This document shows, piece after piece, positions 1-8,556 of a stretch of 64,000 nt of DNA. The position numbers and the translations under genes were made by a program. Under the pieces are notes generated by a model. It did not search any database. It saw only the letters and a program-made list of their open reading frames with translations, and was not told where the DNA came from. How positions within the stretch are numbered: the first letter of the stretch is position 1; each line of letters begins with the position of its first letter. This stretch comes from Rhodococcus sp. 4CII (lineage in GTDB: Bacteria; Actinomycetota; Actinomycetes; Mycobacteriales; Mycobacteriaceae): positions 4,382,001 through 4,446,000 of the forward strand of contig NZ_JACCFE010000002.1 in assembly GCF_014256275.1 (NCBI RefSeq), in the 5' to 3' direction.

Positions 1-1002
1 TCGGAGGCCCCGGCGTTCCCCGGCAACTCGCGAATCGTGTCGGCCTGGTTTCCGACGAAGGAGCGCGGAACCGCGGCCGCGATCTTCAATTCGGCCCAGT
101 ACTTCTCGACTGTCGTCTTCGCACCGATCATGGGCTGGCTCGTCACCGCCCTCGGGTGGGAGCACGTGTTCACCGTCATCGGCGGCGTCGGTATCGTGCT
201 CGGCCTGGTCTGGATGAAGGTCATCTACAGCCCCCGCAGGCATCCCCGTCTGAAGCAGCCCGAATTCGACTACCTCGAGGCCGGCGGCGCACTCGTCGAC
301 ATGGACGAACCCGGCCAGAAGAAGCAAGCCGGGTCGGATCAACTTCGCTACATGAAGTTGCTGCTCACCAACCGGATGTCGCTCGGTGTGTTCGTCGGCC
401 AGTTCTTCATCACCACCATCACCTGGTTCTTCCTGACCTGGTTCCCGGTCTATCTCGTCCAGGAACGCGGGATGAGCATCCTCGAGGCGGGTTTCATCGC
501 CGTCCTACCCGCGATCTGTGGATTCGTCGGTGGCATCAGTGGCGGCCTGATCTCGGATGCGCTGCTGCGCCTGGGCTGGTCGCTGACCCGGGCCCGCAAG
601 ACCCCGATCATCGTCGGTCTGCTGCTCGCCACCGCGATCATCGGCTGCAACTTCGTCGAAGCCTCCTGGGTCGTCGTCGCCCTGATGTGCGTGTCCTTCT
701 TCGGCAAGGGCCTCGGCGCGCTGGGCTGGGCCGTCATGGCCGACATCTCCCCGAAGGAGATCTCCGGCCTCGGCGGCGGAGTCTTCAACACCTTCGGATC
801 GGTAGCCAGCATCACCACCCCGATCGTCATCGGCTACATCGTCGACAGCTACGGCTCGTTCGAACTCGCCCTCGTCTACGTCGGGGCCTGCGCCTTGCTG
901 ACGGTCGTCGTCTACGTCTTCGTCGTCGGACCGATCAAGCGCCTCGACCTCGCCGAAATGCAGGCCCGCGCCGACAGCAGGCGCGCCGCGAAGCGCGCCT
1001 GA
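1..1002 (+). CDS. MFS transporter, sugar-acid (ACS family) type, C-terminal part
   Basis: The frame is open from the first base, so the start lies left of the window; 333 residues remain before TGA. The stretch AWFPTKERGTAAAIFNS (window residues 15-31) matches the loop between transmembrane segments 4 and 5 in the anion:cation symporter family, which includes glucarate, galactarate and hexuronate carriers of the GudP/ExuT type. A charged central loop (about residues 75-115) is followed by six predicted hydrophobic segments, as expected for the second half of a 12-helix MFS protein. It probably imports an organic anion across the inner membrane. The TRAP/cyclase operon downstream may handle a related compound, but 592 bp separate them. 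The substrate is inferred from family resemblance only. Confidence 0.8.
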   Translation, partial: SEAPAFPGNSRIVSAWFPTKERGTAAAIFNSAQYFSTVVFAPIMGWLVTALGWEHVFTVIGGVGIVLGLVWMKVIYSPRRHPRLKQPEFDYLEAGGALVDMDEPGQKKQAGSDQLRYMKLLLTNRMSLGVFVGQFFITTITWFFLTWFPVYLVQERGMSILEAGFIAVLPAICGFVGGISGGLISDALLRLGWSLTRARKTPIIVGLLLATAIIGCNFVEASWVVVALMCVSFFGKGLGALGWAVMADISPKEISGLGGGVFNTFGSVASITTPIVIGYIVDSYGSFELALVYVGACALLTVVVYVFVVGPIKRLDLAEMQARADSRRAAKRA

Positions 1003-1594
1003 CTGTACCCCCCAGTACCCGCCCGTATCCGGCTGCCAGATCGGCATTTTCGTTGGATCGGTAGCCGCCGTCGATGTATCGGTTGTCGCCGATGCCGTGG
1101 GGAGGGCGCCCGGGTCGGCACAGCTCGCGGTGACGGCCGAGCGGCGACGACGGCGCGCCGCTGCGTCTGCGCGGAGTTGTCCGACGCCGCATCCATTTCG
1201 AGCGCCGCCGCAACCAATCTGCGGCGCATGTCGGCCGCATCCCGAGCGGCACGGATGATTGCGCTCGTCCTTCCCAGAGGTCCGCCAACGGAATATCCGG
1301 AACGCCCCCACCGGCAGCAACGGAATTTCGCGGGGTCGGGAGTCGTGCGGCCCCGGGTCGTGGTGTGTTCGGCTGCTGCGGTGACCGGTACCGACCACGG
1401 CCGCTGCGCGGGCTGAATCCTGTTGCCCCGCAGGTGATGAACGCTCGTCGTCGGCACCGCCGACCGCTTCCTCCTTCCGGCGACGAGTCGCTGTTCGATC
1501 GGCCGTCGCTGAAATCGCGCTTGACATCCCCTCCCTTGTGTGACCACCATTACAGCATCATGTGATAGAGGTTATCACAGTATGAGAGGAAATC
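1003..1594. other. Intergenic region, no gene recognised
   Basis: This stretch follows the MFS stop codon and precedes the dehydrogenase/RraA gene. The open frames here on either strand have arginine/proline-rich translations, no ribosome binding site and no recognisable family. Only the right end looks functional: a TTGACA hexamer at 1521-1526 could be a -35 element, and an inverted repeat at 1561-1579 lies just upstream of the next start codon. I see no terminator with a clear hairpin after the MFS gene. Confidence 0.5.
1561..1579. promoter_or_regulatory. Inverted repeat, probable operator of the TRAP/cyclase operon
   Basis: The sequence TGTGATA, GAGGT, TATCACA is a perfect 7-bp inverted repeat with a 5-bp centre. 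It ends 15 bp before the ATG at 1595. A similar palindrome with TTATC/GATAA half-sites lies before the IclR gene at the end of the same operon (5582-5600). The shared core suggests that the IclR protein binds both sites; this is inference. Confidence 0.5.
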
Positions 1595-2956
1595 ATGAAG
1601 GTTGCCGTTCTCGGTCTGGGTGAGGCCGGAAGTCTGTACTCGTCGGGATTCCTTGCGAAGGGCTGGGAGGTGACCGGGTTCGACCCGGCCGACACCGCCA
1701 CGCCGGCGGGAGTCCTCCGCTTCGACGACGTCGCCGACGCTGTCCGCGGCGCGGAACTCGTGCTGAGTCTGACCAGTGCGAAGGTGGCCCTGCGCGCGGC
1801 GACCGACGCCGCCCCGCATCTGGCGGAAGGTGCCTGCTACGCGGACATGAACGCCGCATCGGCCGAGGTCAAGAACGAGGTCGCCACCGTCGTCGAGAGG
1901 GTCGGTGCGGTGTTCGCCGACGTCGCGGTGGTCGGGTCGGTGCCCGCGCACGGGGTCCGCACCAATCTGGTGATCAGCGGGAGCGGGTCCGCGGTCGCCA
2001 CCGGCTTCTTCGAAAGCCTGGGTGCTTCGGTCGAGGACATCGGCGGTGCACCGGGAGATGCGTCGAACCGGAAGCTGTTGCGCAGCACGTTCATGAAGGG
2101 TCTCGGCGCCCTGATCGTCGAATCGGTGGATGCCGGCAAGGCCGCGGATGCCGAGCAGTGGGTACGTCAACAGATCGCGAACGAGCTCGCCGGTAGTTTT
2201 TCCTCCCTCGACCGACTGCGTGACGGCACCCGTAAGCACGCCGGCCGCCGCTCGGTGGAGGCGGCCGCCTCGGTGGAGCTTCTCGACAACTTGGGTGTTC
2301 GCCCCGTCCTTGCATCCGCGACTGCGAGGGTGCACGCCGCCCTCGCCGATGCGAACGGCCGGGACATCGTGGAGTTGTTCGAGGCCTACGCCGGTCTTCC
2401 GGTGGCGAACATCGGGGACGCACGCCAGCGCATGGGCATGGTCGATTCGGGTATTCATGCGATGTGGAAGGGCGCACGGATCGTCGGCCGTGCCCGTACG
2501 GTGTGGACACGCGCCGGCGACAACAAGGCGCTGCACGAGGCGCTGGCGAAGGTGCAGCCGGGTGAGGTGATCGTCATCAACGGACAGGGTGACCAGAACC
2601 GCGCGCTGATGGGCGAGCTGATCGCCGAGCGCGCCCGCTCCCGCGGTTGCGTGGGCATGGTGATCGACGGCGCCGCCCGCGACATCGACGTCCTGCAGGA
2701 AATCGGCTTCGGAGTGTGGGCCCGCGCCGTCAATCCCTCCGGTCCCTACAAGGACGGCCCCGGCAAGATCGATGTCCCTGTCGCGGTCGGCGGTGTGGTC
2801 TGCGCCCCCGGAGACCTCGTTGTCGCCGACGACGACGGTGTCATCATCGTCCCGGCCGCCGAAGCGTTCACCAGCCTGGCCGGTGGCCGGGCCGTCGAAG
2901 CCGACGAGGCGCAGCGTCGCGCTGCCATCATCGCCGCACGCAAGGTCGCGTCATGA
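1595..2956 (+). CDS. Fusion of 6-phosphogluconate-dehydrogenase-like (DUF1932) protein and RraA-like aldolase domain
   Basis: The 453-residue protein has two parts. The N-terminus shows a Rossmann NAD(P)-binding motif GLGEAG (residues 7-12) and continues as a beta-hydroxyacid dehydrogenase/DUF1932-like region to about residue 250. From about residue 255 it resembles the RraA / 4-hydroxy-4-methyl-2-oxoglutarate aldolase family, with the GQGDQNRALMGELIA stretch near residue 330 and the characteristic DGAARD near 358. RraA-type aldolases cleave or decarboxylate beta-keto or hydroxy acids such as oxaloacetate. One polypeptide could therefore oxidise a hydroxyacid and then cleave the product. The ATG at 1595 follows GAGAGGA at a sensible distance. 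Its stop overlaps the TRAP permease start (ATGA), so the two are translationally coupled. The substrate is unknown. Confidence 0.75.
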   Translation: MKVAVLGLGEAGSLYSSGFLAKGWEVTGFDPADTATPAGVLRFDDVADAVRGAELVLSLTSAKVALRAATDAAPHLAEGACYADMNAASAEVKNEVATVVERVGAVFADVAVVGSVPAHGVRTNLVISGSGSAVATGFFESLGASVEDIGGAPGDASNRKLLRSTFMKGLGALIVESVDAGKAADAEQWVRQQIANELAGSFSSLDRLRDGTRKHAGRRSVEAAASVELLDNLGVRPVLASATARVHAALADANGRDIVELFEAYAGLPVANIGDARQRMGMVDSGIHAMWKGARIVGRARTVWTRAGDNKALHEALAKVQPGEVIVINGQGDQNRALMGELIAERARSRGCVGMVIDGAARDIDVLQEIGFGVWARAVNPSGPYKDGPGKIDVPVAVGGVVCAPGDLVVADDDGVIIVPAAEAFTSLAGGRAVEADEAQRRAAIIAARKVAS

Positions 2957-4290
2957 TCGCCATATGGGCGCTCCTCGCGTTCATCACCTCCATCGTCTTC
3001 TGGAACGCGGTCCTCAAACGCAACATCGGTGAGGCGATGATCGTCGGGTTCGTCGTAGTCGGTGCATTCGCCGGTCGCGACGCCCCGAAGTACATGTGGG
3101 AGGGGTTCGTCGACTCGATGCAGGAGGAGGTGACGTTCGCCGGGCTGGCGTTCATCTTCATGAGTTTCATCCTCGCGAAAACTCCTGTGCTGGACCGGCT
3201 CATCGACATCCTCAACTCGTTCCTCGGACGACTGCGCGGCGGGCCGATCTACACCTCGACTGTCGCGGGAGGCATGTTCGGTGCGATCGCCCACGTCGGC
3301 GCGTCGGTCACCGCCGCGGTCGGCTCGGTGACCGTACCGTGGATGAAACGTTCCGGAGTCAGTGGCGAATTGTCCGCCACGGTCGTCGCGGGCTGCGCGG
3401 GCATGGGCGTGACCTTCCCGTTCAGCGCCACTATGTTCATCCTGGTCGGATCCAGCACCGTCACCGGCATGATGGCCGCCGACGACATCATCGTCCCGTT
3501 GGCGCTCGCCGGCCTCTGGTGCCTCGGATACCGGCTGGTGCTGAGCTACTACCTGGTCCGCAAGAACGGCCTGCAGCCGATCGCGCCTGAGGACCGCATC
3601 CCGGTCAAGCGGAGCCTGCGCGTCGGGTGGACGTCGCTGTTGCTGTTCGTCCCGATCCTGGTCCCGTTGCTGCTCACCCGCGGTCCGATCGCTGCACCCC
3701 TCGCGCACTACACCGACCTGGTGATGTCGAGCGCCCTGAGCCTGATCACCTGGATCCCGGTTCTGATGATCGTGCTGGTCCTCTTCCTCGGCCGCCGGCA
3801 CCTGCCCAACACCACCACCGGCTGGTGGAAGGTCCTCGGCGACGCCGCACCTCAGTTCGGCGTCATCGGCATCACCATCGTCGCGGCGTTCTCCGCTTCG
3901 GCGGTGCTGGCCAAGCTGAAGTTGCCGCAGCAGCTGACCGCCATGCTGGAGAGCCTGAGCGCTCCGTCCTGGCTGATGGCGATCCTCGTCGGCCTCATCA
4001 TCGTCATCATCGCGATCCCGCTGACGGCGTCGGCCACCATGGCCTCTGTCGGCCCCGTCGCCGTCGCCGCGCTGGTCGGCACCGGCATCGCCGCACCGAT
4101 CGCAGCCGCCGCGGTGCTGGTGTTCGCGTCCACCGAAGGAGCCTCCCCGCCCTCGGGCGCCCCGATCTACGTTGCCTCCGGCATCGCCCGGATCGACCCG
4201 TCGAAGATCTTCATGCCCCTGCTCAAGTACTACTGCATCCCCATCCTCGGCATCGGAGTGCTCATCGCCCTCGGTCTCCTTCCCGTCTGA
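2953..4290 (+). CDS. TRAP-type transporter large permease (DctM-like)
   Basis: The ATG at 2953 overlaps the TGA of the preceding fusion gene. The 445-residue product is almost entirely hydrophobic with about 11-12 membrane segments. It carries DctM-like features: a GGMFGAIAHVGASVTAAVGS stretch in the first half and a C-terminal TEGASPPSGAPIYVASGIA stretch. TRAP carriers use an ion gradient plus a periplasmic or lipid-anchored binding protein to import organic acids. No DctP-type binding protein is visible in the operon, and only a two-helix small protein follows. The gene therefore either borrows a binding protein from elsewhere or belongs to a binding-protein-independent relative. The neighbouring dehydrogenase/RraA fusion and cyclase suggest a hydroxy or keto acid as cargo. 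Confidence 0.75.
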   Translation: MIAIWALLAFITSIVFWNAVLKRNIGEAMIVGFVVVGAFAGRDAPKYMWEGFVDSMQEEVTFAGLAFIFMSFILAKTPVLDRLIDILNSFLGRLRGGPIYTSTVAGGMFGAIAHVGASVTAAVGSVTVPWMKRSGVSGELSATVVAGCAGMGVTFPFSATMFILVGSSTVTGMMAADDIIVPLALAGLWCLGYRLVLSYYLVRKNGLQPIAPEDRIPVKRSLRVGWTSLLLFVPILVPLLLTRGPIAAPLAHYTDLVMSSALSLITWIPVLMIVLVLFLGRRHLPNTTTGWWKVLGDAAPQFGVIGITIVAAFSASAVLAKLKLPQQLTAMLESLSAPSWLMAILVGLIIVIIAIPLTASATMASVGPVAVAALVGTGIAAPIAAAAVLVFASTEGASPPSGAPIYVASGIARIDPSKIFMPLLKYYCIPILGIGVLIALGLLPV

Positions 4291-4310
4291 CAACCCCGAC
4301 AGGACACGTC

Positions 4311-4586
4311 ATGTTCCAGAAAAGCTTCTCCACCCTCTTCCGCATCAGCGTCGTGGTGTTCCTGCTCGGCGGGCTGGCGATCGTGCTCGGTCAGAGTGCC
4401 GGCCTGATCCTCGGCGACGGCCGCGTCGTCACCCACGTCGAGGAACTGCTCGCTCCCTACGCATACGGCGCCGCCGGTGTCGCGGGACTGCTCGCCTTCG
4501 TCCTGTCGTACTTCCACCACGGCGGAGAGGAGGACGCCCTCGGAAACGAGGACTCTCCCGCCCGCACCGCCGAGCACGTCGGATGA
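4311..4586 (+). CDS. Small two-helix membrane protein of the TRAP operon
   Basis: This 91-residue protein has two hydrophobic segments (about residues 10-32 and 48-68) and a charged C-terminal tail. It lies 20 bp after the permease stop, and its own stop overlaps the next start (ATGA). I do not recognise a named family. Size and position suggest a reduced small subunit or accessory protein of the TRAP permease, in the place DctQ normally takes, although DctQ usually has four helices. A weak GGACA stretch precedes the ATG. The gene is credible because of the tight operon packing and actinobacterial codon use. Confidence 0.6.
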   Translation: MFQKSFSTLFRISVVVFLLGGLAIVLGQSAGLILGDGRVVTHVEELLAPYAYGAAGVAGLLAFVLSYFHHGGEEDALGNEDSPARTAEHVG

Positions 4587-5578
4587 CCACGTCGGTGAGC
4601 GAGATCGACGCCGACGCCACCTACGCCGATCTGTGCGCCCGCACCGACGGCGCCCCCGCCGGATCGAGTTGGGGAGTGTTCGACGACCCGGACCGGGGGA
4701 CGGCGAACTTCGCCGGCCCCCGGCAGGTGCGCGAAGCCGCAGCGTTGGTCGAGCGCGGTGCGGCATTCGCCCTCGACTACCCGCTCGGAGCATTCGACCC
4801 GCCGATGGCACGGTCGCGTACCGCGCCGAAACACACCATCGTCTCGGCGCACGCCGAATCCCGCGACGATCTGCTGGACGGCTTCTATCTACAGGCCAGC
4901 AGCCATCTCGACGGCCTTCGCCACCGACGGGTGTCCGGGCACGGGTTCTACGACGGTGTACCCGACGGCGAGATCGTCGCGGGCACCCCGCCGCTCGGGA
5001 TTCAGGCCTGGTCGCAGGACCCGATCGTCGGTCGCGGAGTGCTGATCGACCTCGACGGCCTGTTCGCGGAGCGTGGCCGACCACTCGATCACCACCAGGG
5101 TCCGGCGATCGACGCCGCGGATCTCGACGCCGCGCTGACCCGGCAGGGCTGCGAGATTCGCGAGGGCGACCTCGTCCTCGTCCACACGGGGTGGGCGAAT
5201 TGGTACCTCGGCGCCTCCGACGAGGAACGCGACGAGGTGCGCACGGGCCGGCGGTCCACTGGGTTCGCGCAGAGTCGTGAGTTTCCGCAGTGGCTGTGGG
5301 ACAACAAGATCGCGCTCTTCGCCACCGACACCTTCGCCGTCGAAGTGCTCCCCGTCCTCCCTTGCAGCCCGTTCACGGAGTCCGCGCCGGAGGATGCGGG
5401 CATGATGCACCAAGAGCTGATCGGCAAACTCGGCGTCCCCCTCGGCGAGCTCTGGAACCTCACCGCTCTCGTCGAGGACAGCCGCCGTACTCACACCTGG
5501 GACGCCCTGGTCACCGTCAAACCATTGAACTTCGTCGGAGGGGTTGGTTCGCCGTGTAACGCCACCGCCGTCCGCTGA
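4583..5578 (+). CDS. Cyclase family protein (kynurenine-formamidase-like metal hydrolase)
   Basis: The 331-residue product matches the cyclase/kynurenine formamidase fold. It has the metal-binding HLDGLRH motif near residues 108-114, a GRGVLIDLDGL stretch, and the LVHTGW motif near residue 195. Family members hydrolyse amides or lactones, or act on cyclic intermediates, with a divalent metal. The ATG overlaps the preceding stop, so it is co-translated with the TRAP genes. The residue after the motif, near 222, begins a long insertion typical of the larger (about 320-residue) subgroup found in actinobacterial catabolic operons. The substrate is unknown. An imported ester, lactone or amide of a hydroxyacid would fit the operon. 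Confidence 0.8.
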   Translation: MTTSVSEIDADATYADLCARTDGAPAGSSWGVFDDPDRGTANFAGPRQVREAAALVERGAAFALDYPLGAFDPPMARSRTAPKHTIVSAHAESRDDLLDGFYLQASSHLDGLRHRRVSGHGFYDGVPDGEIVAGTPPLGIQAWSQDPIVGRGVLIDLDGLFAERGRPLDHHQGPAIDAADLDAALTRQGCEIREGDLVLVHTGWANWYLGASDEERDEVRTGRRSTGFAQSREFPQWLWDNKIALFATDTFAVEVLPVLPCSPFTESAPEDAGMMHQELIGKLGVPLGELWNLTALVEDSRRTHTWDALVTVKPLNFVGGVGSPCNATAVR

Positions 5579-5581
5579 TCC

Positions 5582-5600
5582 CTTATCGCAGGATGATAAG
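5582..5600. promoter_or_regulatory. Inverted repeat before the IclR gene
   Basis: CTTATC and GATAAG form a perfect 6-bp inverted repeat around GCAGGAT, immediately after the cyclase stop codon and 34 bp before the IclR start. It shares the TTATC/GATAA half-site with the palindrome at 1561-1579 at the front of the operon, which suggests autoregulation by the IclR protein. Confidence 0.45.
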
Positions 5601-5634
5601 TTTGATCGAAAGTAGGGCGAATCGAGGAGGACGG

Positions 5635-6399
5635 ATGACGACGCCGACCAGCAACATGCGATCCCTGGACCGCGCATTCGACGTGCTCGGCGTCCTCCAG
5701 GAAGCAAAGCAACCGCTGCGGCTCAGTGAGGTAGCCCGGCACTCCGGCCTCCACGTCGCGACGGTGCAACGGATACTCGGTGTCCTCCTCGAACGCGGAT
5801 ACGCCGCCCGGATCGGCGACACCTACACCGCAGGCCCGGCCGCACTCGCGGTCGCGCATGCGTTCATGGTGACCAACCCGCTCAGCGTCCTCGCCCAGCC
5901 CACGCTGCAGCAACTCGCAGCGAGCACCGGATTCACCGCGTCGATGTACGTGCGGGTCGAAACCTCACGAGTCCTGATCGGCCGGGTGGAAAGCGACAAC
6001 CCCCTCAACTACATTCTTCCGGTCGGCGAACGGCTGCCCCTCTACCTCGGCGGTGCCGGCAAGACAATTCTCGCCGAAATGGATGCCGGTGAGATCGACG
6101 CGATCCTGGCCCCCGCCGGCGACATCACCCTCGCCGGTGGGGCATCGATCTCCAAAGCCGACCTGCTCGCCCAACTCGACAAGATTCGCAGCGACGGGTT
6201 CGCGGTCTCGGTCAGCGAACGCCTCTTCGGCATCGCCTCAGTCACCGCCCCCGTCCATGCCTCCGACGGCACCCTCGTCGCGGTCATCGGTGTGACCGGG
6301 CCCGTGGACGCCCTCACCGACGCGCAGATCGAGCACTTGATCCCCGAAGTGCGCCGCGCTGCAACCAGTCTGGGCGCTCGGGTTCCCGTCGCGGGGTAG
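5635..6399 (+). CDS. IclR family transcriptional regulator
   Basis: The product has 254 residues when started at the ATG at 5635, which follows GAGGAGG with good spacing; an in-frame upstream start at 5593 lacks such a site. The N-terminal winged helix-turn-helix lies at about residues 15-65 (LRLSEVARHSGLHVATVQRI), followed by the IclR effector-binding domain to the end. Position at the end of the TRAP/cyclase operon and the related palindromes at 1561-1579 and 5582-5600 suggest that it controls this operon in response to an organic acid ligand. Whether it activates or represses cannot be read from sequence. Confidence 0.9.
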   Translation: MTTPTSNMRSLDRAFDVLGVLQEAKQPLRLSEVARHSGLHVATVQRILGVLLERGYAARIGDTYTAGPAALAVAHAFMVTNPLSVLAQPTLQQLAASTGFTASMYVRVETSRVLIGRVESDNPLNYILPVGERLPLYLGGAGKTILAEMDAGEIDAILAPAGDITLAGGASISKADLLAQLDKIRSDGFAVSVSERLFGIASVTAPVHASDGTLVAVIGVTGPVDALTDAQIEHLIPEVRRAATSLGARVPVAG

Positions 6400-6627
6400 T
6401 CACGGGCGACGGGAACCGCCGGCAATCGCCAGAGAATCATCGGCCGGCATTCCCTGCTGAAGCCACGTGCCGATGTGCGCGGCCGAGTCGGTCGATCCCA
6501 TGATTGCCTCCTGTGTGTTGTGCGCCTGGTGTGGGGAGGGCTATCGGCACGGCTTCCCGATTCGTCAACCCGGATGTCGGTGCCAGGGTCTAGCGTCGGA
6601 TCCGTACCCGACAGCTGAGGAGTAGCG

Positions 6628-7395
6628 ATGAGTGCCGTCACCACGAACCAACCTCTCGGAACGCCCACCTGGATCGACTTGGGTATCCCCGACCTCGACC
6701 GCGCGATGAGCTTCTACGGTGGGGTCTTCGGGTGGGAGTTCGATGTGGGCCCCGAAGAATTCGGGCGATACACGATGTGTCTGCTCGGCGGTAAGAAGGT
6801 CGCCGCGCTGATGCCGAATGCCGACGAGAACGCCACCGACTTCTGGTGGAACGTCTACCTGGCCACGGATGACGTCGACGCCACTCTCGCCCGATCCACC
6901 GACGCCGGCGGCACGCTGCTGATGGAGCCCATGGACATCGCCGACCAGGGCCGGATGGCGATGGTCCGCGATCCTGCCGGTGCCCAGTTCGGCCTGTGGC
7001 AAGGCCGGGCGCACGTCGGGTGCGAGCTCGTGAACGAGCCGAACACGCTGCTGCGCAACGACTTGGTGACCGCGAGCCCCGGACCGGCGCGCGACTACTA
7101 CACCGCGGTGTTCGACTTCACGCTGGACGGGAACGACGACCTACCCGGCATGGACTTCACATTCCTCCGTCGTCCGGACGGGCACGAAATCGGTGGCATC
7201 ATCGGCGCCCCGGACGCGCCGTCGTCGTCCTGGGGGACGCTGTTCCAGGTCGCCGACGCCGACGCGGCCGTGGCCGCCGCGCGCGCCGGCGGGGGAACCG
7301 CGGACGACCCGGCGGACATGCCGTACGGGCGGACCGCGGAGGTCACCGATCCGTTCGGTGCGAAATTCACGGTGGGTTCCCCGCTGGCCGGGTGA
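6628..7395 (+). CDS. VOC family protein with two glyoxalase-like domains
   Basis: The 255-residue protein contains two tandem vicinal-oxygen-chelate domains, at about residues 8-125 and 133-252. Each begins with the usual pattern of a conserved aromatic region followed by a DLDRAMSFY or GPARDYYTAVF helix. Such proteins are glyoxalase, dioxygenase or antibiotic-binding relatives; the closest general type is the glyoxalase/bleomycin-resistance family of Streptomyces and Rhodococcus (often annotated as hydroxylase). A GAGGAG site precedes the ATG. The 228 bp upstream hold no recognised gene. It is convergent with the C45 gene, with only 15 bp between stops. The substrate is unknown. Confidence 0.8.
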   Translation: MSAVTTNQPLGTPTWIDLGIPDLDRAMSFYGGVFGWEFDVGPEEFGRYTMCLLGGKKVAALMPNADENATDFWWNVYLATDDVDATLARSTDAGGTLLMEPMDIADQGRMAMVRDPAGAQFGLWQGRAHVGCELVNEPNTLLRNDLVTASPGPARDYYTAVFDFTLDGNDDLPGMDFTFLRRPDGHEIGGIIGAPDAPSSSWGTLFQVADADAAVAAARAGGGTADDPADMPYGRTAEVTDPFGAKFTVGSPLAG

Positions 7396-7410
7396 CACGC
7401 GCCGATTCGG

Positions 7411-8520
7411 CTACCTGCCCGTGACGTCCGCGGATTCCGTGGCGTCGAGAGTGATCCATGGTCGCCGGCGTGCATCGATCGGGGTGCCGGCGAGAACACG
7501 GACGCGTCGGCGCCCGGGCTCGAGCAGAACGGTCGCCAGGGTGGCCCATCGCTGCCCGAAGGCCGCGTCCGGGGCGGGGACACAGCACAGCTGCGGCTGA
7601 CCCGGATCGGAGTACAGATACTCGACGAGGTGATCGGCCTCGGTCGGCTCGGCGTACCGGCGCACCCGGGAGGCGATGAGACCATAGCGATCCTGCGAGT
7701 CCGGTTCGTACAGGCCACGCTTCTCGCGTTCGGCATTGGCCGGGTCGAGAAAGTGGTTGGTGTGCGCCAGGAACCGCTCGGTCGGGCGTAACGTCGCAAT
7801 CCCGGCCGGGCTCACCTCCGCGCACACGACCGAGTTTGCGTCGAGCAGGGTCAGCGCGCCCGACGTCGCAACGGGCGCCGAGCGCAGCAGGTCGAGCGCC
7901 TCGTCGACGCTGCCCGCCTCGCCCAGCGCCGCCGCGGACAGGAGGTGGACCGGGACCCCCGACGGTGCGTCGTCGCGGTGGCCGAGGATGTTGAAGAAGA
8001 CCCCGAGGCCCGCGCTGTTCATCCCGATCTTGCCGAGGATGCCGTGCTCGGTCAGCCCGACGAACGAATGCCGCGTTCCGGAGACCTCATGGGTGTGCCA
8101 GTACGGGTCCAATTCCTGGTGCCAGTCCCAGGTTTGGACACCGAACGGTGCGTGCACGGGTCCGGTGCCGGTGTAGGCGAGGGTGGAGCACTCGCCGGGG
8201 CGGGTCCCGTTCGCCTGGGCCAGGATCTCGGTTCTGCCGTTCAGTGCCATCACCTGCCAGGCCTCGAGCCCGGCGCCTGCCGCGACGCCCCCGATCTCCT
8301 CGGTGTACCGGGGATTCCATTCGGCCACGACGTCCGCGAGGCGGTGCGCGCCGTCGCGGACCCGGTGCTCACTCACCCCGACCGTGTCGAACAGCCGGAG
8401 GTACAGCGCGAGGGACTCGGGCAGGGTGTCGCGCAGCTGCTCGCCACGGGCGAGGCCGCGTTCGTGGGGGCGGGTGTCGTCGACTCGGACGTGCGCGCGG
8501 GTGGGGTGGGTGTCGGTCAT
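7411..8520 (-). CDS. C45 peptidase / acyl-CoA:6-aminopenicillanate acyltransferase-like Ntn hydrolase
   Basis: The 369-residue protein resembles the C45 family, whose fungal prototype is isopenicillin N acyltransferase. Cys111 in GECSTLAY is the likely nucleophile exposed by autoproteolysis, and a GKIGMNSAGLGVFFNIL segment near residue 167 is characteristic. Family members hydrolyse or transfer amide-linked acyl groups. It lies 36 bp downstream of the NCS1 permease on the same strand, so the pair probably forms a two-gene operon controlled by the divergent LacI-type regulator. Import of an amide-containing or heterocyclic compound followed by hydrolysis is a reasonable reading. The natural substrate is unknown. 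Confidence 0.8.
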   Translation of the reverse strand: MTDTHPTRAHVRVDDTRPHERGLARGEQLRDTLPESLALYLRLFDTVGVSEHRVRDGAHRLADVVAEWNPRYTEEIGGVAAGAGLEAWQVMALNGRTEILAQANGTRPGECSTLAYTGTGPVHAPFGVQTWDWHQELDPYWHTHEVSGTRHSFVGLTEHGILGKIGMNSAGLGVFFNILGHRDDAPSGVPVHLLSAAALGEAGSVDEALDLLRSAPVATSGALTLLDANSVVCAEVSPAGIATLRPTERFLAHTNHFLDPANAEREKRGLYEPDSQDRYGLIASRVRRYAEPTEADHLVEYLYSDPGQPQLCCVPAPDAAFGQRWATLATVLLEPGRRRVRVLAGTPIDARRRPWITLDATESADVTGR

Positions 8521-8556
8521 GGTGTCCTCACAAGGTGGAGCGAACGGGGCTGCAGT

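Noticed and set aside
2746..4293. 515-codon open frame on the minus strand opposite the TRAP permease
   Set aside because: Low-complexity, Asp/Arg/Gly-rich translation, which arises when a membrane-protein gene is read backwards.
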